This document shows, piece by piece, positions 6,276-10,979 of a stretch of 10,979 bases of DNA. Source of the stretch: Nitrospirota bacterium (GTDB lineage: Bacteria > Nitrospirota > JACRHJ01). Under the pieces are notes generated by a model. It ran no database searches. It worked only from the letters and a program-made list of their open reading frames with translations, and was not told the DNA's origin. Position numbers and translations under genes: made by a program. Numbering within the stretch: the stretch's first letter is position 1; each line of letters starts with the position of its first letter. The stretch is taken from NCBI GenBank assembly GCA_027328825.1, contig DAHWTK010000053.1, positions 1-10,979 of the forward strand. The letters are read 5' to 3'.

Positions 6276-6986
6276 TTATAACATATCCGCGATTGCCTGC
6301 TCGAGGGAGGCTATTTCGTCGAGATAGATATCCGGTTTCATGCCGTCGTATTCACGGACTTCGCTTCTCACGAGCGCCATGCGCATTCCGGCTTTCTTTG
6401 CGCCCCAGAGGTCGCGGAAGGCGTTGTCTCCAACGTATAAAGTCTCCTCAGGCGCCAGTTTGAGTGCGTCGATGGCCATGCGGAAGTATTTTGGGTCGGG
6501 CTTTCTGAAGCCGTAATCCGAGGACAGGAATATGTGGTCGAAAAACCACCCGAGCTTGAGCTGGTTTATCTCCGGCTCCGTGAAGCACCTCTGCGCGTCC
6601 GAGAGGAGCGCCATTGGGAACTGCTCCCGCAGCCGCTCCAGCATACCGTAAATTCCGGGAAACGGCTCGAAATTCTTACGCGAGAGCGAACGGAAAAGCC
6701 TTGCCGCAATGAGGGCCGTGCGAGGTTCCGCCCTGCCCTCGCGCCTCGCCCCTACAATCCCCGTAAATATGCTGCGCACGTCGACTTCCGGGTATTGTTC
6801 CTTCCCGGCGCTCAACGACCGTCTTACACCCTTTAAATACTCCTCTTTCAATTCTTCCGGGGATATATTCACATGGCTGTAAGAGAGGAACTTGCTGAGC
6901 TCGGAGTACAGCATCGGGTCCTGCTCGTCCGTGCGGATATTGACAAGTGTCCCGTAGAGGTCGAACACGAGGGCCTTTACGCTCAA
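6276..6986 (-). CDS. HAD-superfamily hydrolase (DxYGT type)
   Basis: A 236-residue cytoplasmic hydrolase of the haloacid dehalogenase superfamily, subfamily I. Motif I is VFDLYGTLV (7-15) with nucleophile Asp9; motif II is LLSDAQ; motif III is the Lys of FRKPDPKYF; motif IV is VGDNAFRDLWGAKKAG. A helical cap lies between motifs I and II. The second Asp of motif I is replaced by Tyr11, as in 2-haloacid dehalogenases and the HDHD3/REG-2-like group, whereas the GDN in motif IV is of the phosphatase kind. A small-molecule phosphatase is the more likely activity, substrate unknown. The start is a TTG (6984-6986) with GGAGG nine bases upstream; no other start fits the domain edge. It begins 22 bases after the APH-like gene and shares its operon. 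Confidence 0.87.
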   Translation of the reverse strand: MSVKALVFDLYGTLVNIRTDEQDPMLYSELSKFLSYSHVNISPEELKEEYLKGVRRSLSAGKEQYPEVDVRSIFTGIVGARREGRAEPRTALIAARLFRSLSRKNFEPFPGIYGMLERLREQFPMALLSDAQRCFTEPEINQLKLGWFFDHIFLSSDYGFRKPDPKYFRMAIDALKLAPEETLYVGDNAFRDLWGAKKAGMRMALVRSEVREYDGMKPDIYLDEIASLEQAIADML

Positions 6987-7008
6987 AGATTATATCCTCC
7001 AGAGAGGT

Positions 7009-8019
7009 TCACGAAAGCTTTAGCCCCCAGGCGAGGCATTCCCGCGCCTCACAGACAAGTCTTCTTCTGTGTTCGCGGTCGAGCCACGAGTTTCTGGCTA
7101 TGCGAAGCTCCGTCAGGGCCATATAAAATGGGTTTCTGCGCGCTATACTACGGAAGACCTTGTCCGGCTGGCCGAAATGTCCGGAATACTCGCTTAAAAA
7201 ATGCCCGATATGCTCCTCGGAGGCGTATCTATTGCCCGTGCGCCAGAGGAATGAATGCTTAAGCTCTCCGCATATCATCCCTACATCCATCATCCGGTCA
7301 TCCGGCCTCATTCTCTCGAGGTCTATGGCTATGCATCCCCGGCTGTCGGGAAAGATGAAATTGGTCGGCGTCGCGTCCCCGTGGACCAGCACGCGGCGGT
7401 CGTTTTTCATGTAGTCTCTTTCAAGCCAGGCTTCCTTGAGTTTCCCGAACACCCTTCCCAGGTGTTCGTCCACAAGCCCTTTCTTCGCGAGCTTTGCGAG
7501 TATCCGTTCAAAATAATCGGACGAATGCCCGAGCGAGAGAGGAAAGTCCGAGGTAGTCCTTTTGTGGAACTCCGAGAGGAAAAAGGCCAGGTCGGAAAGC
7601 CGCGCCCTGAGCCTGTCGTGTCTTCCCTCGAAGGCGGCGCGCCTTATGTAGTGGTCGAGATCCCGCCCGTCCACGTATTCCTCCAGCAGCCCGAGTCCCA
7701 GTCTTTTCTCGCTCCCAAGAGGCCGGACGACCCGGTTCGGAGGCCCCGTCAGCCCAAGCGCCCGCGCCTTCCTGAGGTTATGATACTCGCCTATCAGCCT
7801 GGGCCCTTTCGCGGCCTCTGCCGAGGTATAGAACTTCCCGATGAAATTCAACCGGGACATGCTTTCCTGGTAGCGGTATACAAGGTTTGAACCGGACAGG
7901 CGGCTTACGTGGAAGGTCGGGTTCCTGACGTCGAGCCTGACCCTCGGCATGACTTCCCCGGTAAGATAAGAATATAGCGGGTCCGCCGTTTCAAGCGTCC
8001 CAAGGTATGCGGAGCTCAC
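7009..8019 (-). CDS. APH-fold phosphotransferase of unknown substrate
   Basis: A 336-residue cytoplasmic kinase-like protein of the aminoglycoside phosphotransferase/choline kinase fold. The catalytic loop is VLVHGDATPTNFIF (210-223), the Brenner motif HGDxxxxN with catalytic Asp215 and Asn220. The metal-binding Asp233 is in CIAIDLERM (229-237). The N-lobe shows a plausible ATP Lys62 (FIGKFY), a helix with Glu78, and a hinge LLEEYVDGRD (111-120). It starts at a GTG (8017-8019) with AGGGTG nine to fourteen bases upstream; no ATG fits the N-terminus. The 45-base gap to the Nudix gene contains a 10-bp hairpin. Its neighbours (Nudix, HAD) suggest small-molecule metabolism or salvage rather than drug resistance, but the substrate cannot be read from the sequence. 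Confidence 0.85.
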   Translation of the reverse strand: MSSAYLGTLETADPLYSYLTGEVMPRVRLDVRNPTFHVSRLSGSNLVYRYQESMSRLNFIGKFYTSAEAAKGPRLIGEYHNLRKARALGLTGPPNRVVRPLGSEKRLGLGLLEEYVDGRDLDHYIRRAAFEGRHDRLRARLSDLAFFLSEFHKRTTSDFPLSLGHSSDYFERILAKLAKKGLVDEHLGRVFGKLKEAWLERDYMKNDRRVLVHGDATPTNFIFPDSRGCIAIDLERMRPDDRMMDVGMICGELKHSFLWRTGNRYASEEHIGHFLSEYSGHFGQPDKVFRSIARRNPFYMALTELRIARNSWLDREHRRRLVCEARECLAWGLKLS

Positions 8020-8035
8020 TGGTTCACCCTGTCCA

Positions 8036-8058
8036 GCTCTCTCCCGCCGGGAGAGAGC
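8036..8058 (-). other. Perfect 10-bp hairpin between the Nudix and APH-like genes
   Basis: GCTCTCTCCC (8036-8045) and GGGAGAGAGC (8049-8058) form a perfect 10-bp stem with a 3-base loop. No T-run follows on either strand, so it is not an intrinsic terminator. On the minus strand it ends 16 bases before the GTG of the APH-like gene and would sit directly upstream of its ribosome binding site, where it could act in mRNA stability or processing. Confidence 0.6.
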
Positions 8059-8064
8059 GAGAAA

Positions 8065-8583
8065 TTAGTGAAGCGACTTGTCTTCCGATTTCTTGAAGAA
8101 GAGCGCGAGCATCCGGAACTCCGTCTCGAAGTTCGGCGTGAAGACGCCCGTGTCGATGGATGAAGCAATCTCTTCGAGGCTCCAGAATTTAATCTCGTCT
8201 ATCTCCTCCGCCTGCGGCTTGAACGGCCCTTCGTGTCGGGTCATGAAGCTTCGTATGTTCTCCGATTCTATCTCGTTCCGCATGGGGTAGTCGTACAGGT
8301 GCTCAAGTTCCGGCGGATCCACCCCAAGCTCTTCCTTCATCTCCCGAAGCGCCGCCTGCTCGTAGCTTTCCCCGACGCCCAGGTGCCCGCCTACGGATGT
8401 ATCCCACTTGCCGGGCTGTATGTCCTTGTCCTTCGAGCGCAGTTGCAGCAGAAGCTTCCCTTTCTTGTTGAATACCAGCACATGCGCCGCACGGTGGACA
8501 AGCGCCGGATTCCCGTGGCACTCGCTCCGGAGCGCCTTCCCGACTACCTCACCCTTTTCGTTTATGATGTCGAAATATTCCAT
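8065..8583 (-). CDS. Nudix hydrolase, IPP-isomerase-like (YfcD-type)
   Basis: A 172-residue cytoplasmic Nudix protein. The complete Nudix box spans residues 66-88: Gly66, then Glu72, then REMKEELGV (80-88), fitting GX5EX7REUXEEXGU with metal-binding Glu81, Glu84 and Glu85. The N-terminus EYFDIINEKGEVVGKALRSE (2-21), then CHGNPALVHRAAHVLVFN and PGKWDTSVGGH (57-67), is typical of the IPP-isomerase-like Nudix proteins that resemble E. coli YfcD, whose substrates are poorly known. The true IPP isomerase function is not implied. The ATG has a GAGGGGGG run about three bases upstream. It is the first gene of the Nudix-APH-HAD-rhodanese cluster; a half repeat lies 47 bases upstream. No convincing promoter hexamers were seen, although the upstream gap is AT-rich. 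Confidence 0.9.
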   Translation of the reverse strand: MEYFDIINEKGEVVGKALRSECHGNPALVHRAAHVLVFNKKGKLLLQLRSKDKDIQPGKWDTSVGGHLGVGESYEQAALREMKEELGVDPPELEHLYDYPMRNEIESENIRSFMTRHEGPFKPQAEEIDEIKFWSLEEIASSIDTGVFTPNFETEFRMLALFFKKSEDKSLH

Positions 8584-8629
8584 ATCCCCCCTCGGAAATC
8601 AAAAAAAATCGAGCAGATACAATCCCCCT

Positions 8630-8662
8630 TGTCATTTCTGAGCGATGCGAAGAATCTACTGT
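8630..8662. repeat. Half copy of a dispersed TGTCATTCYGAGCG-type repeat
   Basis: The plus strand reads TGTCATTTCTGAGCGATGCG and continues AAGAATCTACTGT. This is the same sequence type as both arms of the palindrome at 10572-10652 (compare TGTCATTCCGAGCG... and ...GAATCTACAGT). Only one arm is present here, between rnhB and the Nudix gene. Such arms recur across many bacterial genomes, from my general recollection. Confidence 0.7.
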
Positions 8663-8743
8663 AATTATTTATTGTTTAATATTGTAACAATTAAAAGCAA
8701 ATAAGGCAAATTCGGGCAGGATTTCCCTGAATCTACGGGAATT

Positions 8744-9397
8744 TCAGGCCGTCGGGTTGACCACGCCCCGGAAGGAGCGCCTGTGGATAGGGCATGGGCC
8801 GTGCTCTTTAAGGGCATCGAGGTGCGTTTTACCGCCGTAACCCTTGTGTCTTGCAAAGCCGTATTCGGGGTATTCCATGTCGTAGCGGATCATGATGCGG
8901 TCGCGGGTCGTCTTTGCGACAATCGACGCCGCGGCAATGGACGCGCTCCTCGCATCGCCCTTTATGAGCGAACGCTGGGGTATGTCAATCTCTATGCTCA
9001 TAGCGTCGAGGAGTATGAAATCCGGGGGCGCTTTAAGGTCCTGTACGGCCAGCAACATAGCCTTCCTGGCGGCCTGATAGATATTGATTTCGTCTATCTC
9101 GCCCGCCTCGACAATGCCTACCCCGAAATCGAACGCCTCGGCGCATATTGTCTTGCAGAGCCTGTCGCGCTCGCGTTCGGTAAGCTTTTTCGAGTCGTTC
9201 ACGTCCGGGATTACCTGGCCGGGACGAAGGATTACGCAGCCCGCTACCACTGGCCCCGCAAGCGGCCCGCGGCCCGCTTCGTCAACCCCGGCAATCATGG
9301 CATATCCCTGACCGGCCAGGTCCGTCTCGAAAAAATAAAGGGATGGCAGAACGCCATCCCCAAAATCGAAACCGGATTGTTTTTTATTCGATGACAT
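8744..9397 (-). CDS. rnhB: Ribonuclease HII
   Basis: RNase HII cuts the RNA strand of RNA-DNA hybrids and removes misincorporated ribonucleotides from DNA. The 217 residues are of usual length. The signature IAGVDEAGRGPLAGPVVAG (35-53) supplies Asp39 and Glu40; Asp131 (LLDAM) and Asp148 (KGDARS) complete the DEDD site. SIAAASIVAKTTRDR (153-167) and HKGYGGKTHLDALKEHGPCP (184-203), followed by HRRSF, are further hallmarks. It starts 14 bases after rplS. The ATG at 9395-9397 has only a weak Shine-Dalgarno, and a terminator-like hairpin overlaps codons 13-23. An alternative ATG at 9296-9298 (MIAGVDEAGRG), with AGGGA six bases upstream, would escape that hairpin, as in archaeal-style starts. I keep the longer form because FETDLAGQGY before the motif looks like the conserved bacterial N-terminus. 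Confidence 0.95.
   Translation of the reverse strand: MSSNKKQSGFDFGDGVLPSLYFFETDLAGQGYAMIAGVDEAGRGPLAGPVVAGCVILRPGQVIPDVNDSKKLTERERDRLCKTICAEAFDFGVGIVEAGEIDEINIYQAARKAMLLAVQDLKAPPDFILLDAMSIEIDIPQRSLIKGDARSASIAAASIVAKTTRDRIMIRYDMEYPEYGFARHKGYGGKTHLDALKEHGPCPIHRRSFRGVVNPTA
9330..9361 (-). terminator. Intrinsic terminator inside the 5' end of rnhB, after rplS
   Basis: On the minus strand GGGATGGC (9360-9353), loop GTTCT and GCCATCCC (9347-9340) form a perfect 8-bp stem; an outer G9361-U9339 wobble can add a pair. TTTATTTTTT follows (9339-9330). It begins 51 bases after the rplS stop codon and overlaps rnhB codons 13-23. It could end the ribosomal-protein transcript and lower rnhB expression. 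Confidence 0.72.
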
Positions 9398-9411
9398 AAA
9401 TTACTGCCCGT

Positions 9412-9882
9412 TTATTTCTTCGCCTTCGCGGTCTTCGGGGCCTTGGCCGGCTTTGCCGGCTTTTCAGCCTTTGCCGGTTTTTCGGGCTTCTCGGCCTTTG
9501 CCTTTTTCGCCGTGGCTTCGGCTTTCCCAGCGCCTTCGACTTTAAATTCCTTCTCCTTTATCCTCGTCGCCTTTCCGGAGAGCTCACGCAGATAGAAAAG
9601 CTTCGCCCGCGCCACCTTGCCGCGCTTGGCGACCTTTATCTCTGCGATAAGCGGGGAATGAAGCGGGATGATTCTCTCCACGCCCTCGCCGTAGCTTACC
9701 TTGCGCACAGTGAAGGTCTCGCGGATACCGCCGCCGTTTCTGGCGATGCAGACGCCCTCAAAGACCTGTATGCGTTCCTTGTCGCCTTCCTTTACCTTGA
9801 GCGACACCTTCAGCGTGTCCCCGATGGCGAATTCGGGGATGCTCTTCATCTGTTCTTTTTCTATGGAATCCAGGATATTCAT
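9412..9882 (-). CDS. rplS: Large ribosomal subunit protein bL19 with a Lys/Ala/Pro-rich tail
   Basis: bL19 lies near the 30S-50S interface of the ribosome. The core is unmistakable: MNILDSIEKEQMKSIPEF (1-18), then FAIGDTLKVSLKVKEGDKER (18-37), the signature FEGVCIARNGGGIRETFTVR (41-60), YGEGVERIIPLHSP (64-77) and KRGKVARAKLFYLRELSGKA (86-105). The usual protein ends near residue 115; this one has about 40 more, a low-complexity tail built from A-K-x-E-K-P and K-P-A-K-type units (121-156). The ATG is preceded by AGGAGG (9894-9899), eleven bases away, which is long but clear. Upstream is the SPOUT methyltransferase (71-base gap), downstream rnhB. The order trmD-methyltransferase-rplS-rnhB matches the common rpsP-rimM-trmD-rplS operon, whose earlier genes would lie beyond the right edge. 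Confidence 0.97.
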   Translation of the reverse strand: MNILDSIEKEQMKSIPEFAIGDTLKVSLKVKEGDKERIQVFEGVCIARNGGGIRETFTVRKVSYGEGVERIIPLHSPLIAEIKVAKRGKVARAKLFYLRELSGKATRIKEKEFKVEGAGKAEATAKKAKAEKPEKPAKAEKPAKPAKAPKTAKAKK

Positions 9883-9953
9883 TTTTGCTTAAACCTCCTT
9901 ATAAAAAAACCCGTGTTCATGGTTCGTTGTCCGTATTTTCGAGCCGTCTATTA

Positions 9954-10571
9954 TTACCGGTCTCCCACCAGCCTGTCAAGAATAATCGCTGCGGCGGAAC
10001 GAACCGGCAGGTGATTATATTCGCCCGCGCCGCGTATTGGCGGGAGCCGGAAGTCGCATGAGTCGATAAACTCATCCGTCAGTCCCCAGCCCGTCCCGAA
10101 GGCGATTACGGAAGGGCTGTTTTTTAAGACCTCCCGCGCCTGGGCGAAACTTATAACCCCGCAGCCACCAGTTCCATTCATATCCGGCTGGCCTTCTTTA
10201 TAGCCTGCGTCTTCTCCGCCCATGTCTCTCGCCGCCGTCGCCATGACTTTGGGCCTTGTCCCGGTTTCCCGTTCTATTTCAAGAAGCGCGTCTTTGAACT
10301 CCGGCACAATTTTTATGACGCGAAGCGCCTCGCCACGGTTCGGGTTATAGCCTGCGCCGAAGCCTTCGATCCAGTGCCTTATTATCCTCTCGGCAAGCTC
10401 TCTCTGGGCGGCCATCGGGTTTATTATATAATAACCGGCCACCCCGTATGTCTTCGCCGTCCGCGCCATATCGTGCAGGTCGAGGTTCGTAATGGCTGTG
10501 GAAACCACCTCCCCGTTTTTGTTTTTGACGGGGTAGTGGATAAGGGCGATGTATAAATTTTTACCTTGCAT
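9954..10571 (-). CDS. SPOUT-superfamily RNA methyltransferase, TM1570-like
   Basis: A 205-residue predicted SAM-dependent RNA methyltransferase of the family typified by Thermotoga maritima TM1570, which often sits between trmD and rplS. The N-terminus KNLYIALIHYPVKNKNGEVV (4-23), then STAITNLDLHDMARTAKTYG (24-43), is characteristic. The C-terminal trefoil-knot region carries the SAM-binding loops IAFGTGWGLTDEFIDSCDF (156-174) and LPPIRGAGEYNHLPVRSA (176-193), ending in AAIILDRLVG. The ATG at 10569-10571 is preferred; an in-frame GTG at 10599-10601 would extend the protein only through repeat DNA. The Shine-Dalgarno is weak (GGGAC), because the repeat arm ends exactly where the start codon begins. 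Three in-frame stops (TAA TAA TAG) end the gene. The target base is not known to me. Confidence 0.88.
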   Translation of the reverse strand: MQGKNLYIALIHYPVKNKNGEVVSTAITNLDLHDMARTAKTYGVAGYYIINPMAAQRELAERIIRHWIEGFGAGYNPNRGEALRVIKIVPEFKDALLEIERETGTRPKVMATAARDMGGEDAGYKEGQPDMNGTGGCGVISFAQAREVLKNSPSVIAFGTGWGLTDEFIDSCDFRLPPIRGAGEYNHLPVRSAAAIILDRLVGDR

Positions 10572-10652
10572 TGTCGTCCCGAGCGCAGTCGAGGGACCCA
10601 CAGTAAGTTTTTAAATTCGACTGTAGATTCCTCGGATCCGCTCGGAATGACA
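10572..10652. repeat. 81-bp dispersed palindromic repeat between trmD and the SPOUT gene
   Basis: The left arm (10572-10606, TGTCGTCCCGAGCG...CACAGTAA) and the right arm (10615-10652, reverse complement TGTCATTCCGAGCG...ATCTACAGT) form an imperfect long inverted repeat with a short AT-rich centre. A T-run follows on the plus strand (10653-10658). The element fills nearly all of the gap between the trmD stop and the next ATG. As mRNA it would fold into a hairpin of about 30 imperfect pairs. Confidence 0.8.
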
Positions 10653-10668
10653 GTTTTTTCCCCGGCCT

Positions 10669-10979
10669 CTAATTTTCTTTTTCCAGTTCCTCTATCAGCT
10701 TCCTGTCCTCATCCGACAGCGTAACTTTATCAAGCAGGTCCGGCCTTTTCTGCATTGTCGCCCGGAGCGCCTCTTTGCGCCGCCAGCGGCGTATCTCGGC
10801 GTGGTTCCCGCTCATCAGCACCTCCGGCACCTTCATACCACGGTAATCAGCCGGGCGCGTATAGTGCGGGTAGTCCAGAAGGCCTTCGTAGAAGGAATCG
10901 AGCCCGGCGGACTCCTCGTCCCCCAGGACGCCCGGAATGAGCCTTGCCGTGGCTTCTATGACCGCCGCCGCCGCAAGCT
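10669..10979 (-). CDS. trmD: tRNA (guanine37-N1)-methyltransferase, C-terminal part
   Basis: TrmD methylates N1 of G37 next to the anticodon and so prevents +1 frameshifting. Only the last 103 codons are present; the right window edge removes the N-terminus and most of the trefoil knot. The visible part is diagnostic: TARLIPGVLGDEESAGLDSF (10-29), FYEGLLDYPHYTRPADYRGM (29-48), KVPEVLMSGNHAEIRRWRRK (49-68) and RPDLLDKVTLSDEDR (76-90), ending LIEELEKEN and TAG. These match the end of the knot domain and the tRNA-binding C-terminal domain. It should be the first visible gene of the trmD-methyltransferase-rplS operon. Confidence 0.96.
   Translation of the reverse strand, partial: LAAAAVIEATARLIPGVLGDEESAGLDSFYEGLLDYPHYTRPADYRGMKVPEVLMSGNHAEIRRWRRKEALRATMQKRPDLLDKVTLSDEDRKLIEELEKEN

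Noticed and set aside
8720..8743. Terminator after rnhB from the TTCCC/GGGAA pair
   Set aside because: The stem is 5 bp with a 9-base loop and no T-run follows on the minus strand.
9883..9953. An L19-type autoregulatory leader before rplS
   Set aside because: The 71-base gap shows only a weak 4-bp stem (AACC/GGTT) before a T-run, and the gene is likely read from the upstream operon.
10572..10601. N-terminal extension of the SPOUT methyltransferase from a GTG
   Set aside because: The ten extra residues are encoded by the dispersed repeat, and the family N-terminus starts at the ATG at 10571.

Overview
The window is a stretch of a bacterial chromosome, GC-rich in genes and AT-rich between them, in which every gene I can support lies on the minus strand, so transcription runs from high to low coordinates. 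The block trmD / TM1570-type SPOUT methyltransferase / rplS / rnhB, together with a secreted multiheme cytochrome c, an FN3-NHL propeller protein and a secreted thioredoxin-fold/TPR protein, points to an anaerobic or microaerobic Gram-negative lineage of the Desulfobacterota or Nitrospirota kind. That assignment is inference from gene content; the window has no rRNA or other decisive marker.

Right to left: (1) Translation and housekeeping block (8744-10979): the 3' end of trmD, a palindromic dispersed repeat, a SPOUT RNA methyltransferase, rplS with a Lys/Ala/Pro-rich tail, and rnhB. A very good intrinsic-terminator structure sits inside the first 25 codons of rnhB, just after rplS. (2) An AT-rich gap (8584-8743) with a half copy of the same repeat, then a compact four-gene cluster: IPP-isomerase-like Nudix hydrolase, APH-fold kinase, HAD hydrolase and single-domain rhodanese, closed by an intrinsic terminator at 5844-5871. 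(3) A two-gene operon with its own recognisable promoter (5780-5808): a secreted redoxin-fold protein that has lost the CXXC pair and carries four TPRs, followed 15 bases later by a GT117/DUF2723 multi-pass membrane protein. (4) A 433-base gap with a good promoter (2775-2803), implying a leader of about 290 nt, and a hairpin plus T-run just before the ribosome binding site of a secreted FN3-FN3-NHL protein. (5) A secreted cytochrome c with at least four haem motifs, cut off by the left edge.

The most informative observations are the terminator embedded in rnhB, the dispersed palindrome that abuts a start codon, the cysteine-less redoxin/TPR protein paired with a GT117 membrane protein, and the long leader in front of the NHL/cytochrome module, which probably serves extracytoplasmic electron transfer. 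I found no CRISPR array, insertion sequence, tRNA or rRNA, and nothing I would call a wholly new defence or metabolic system.
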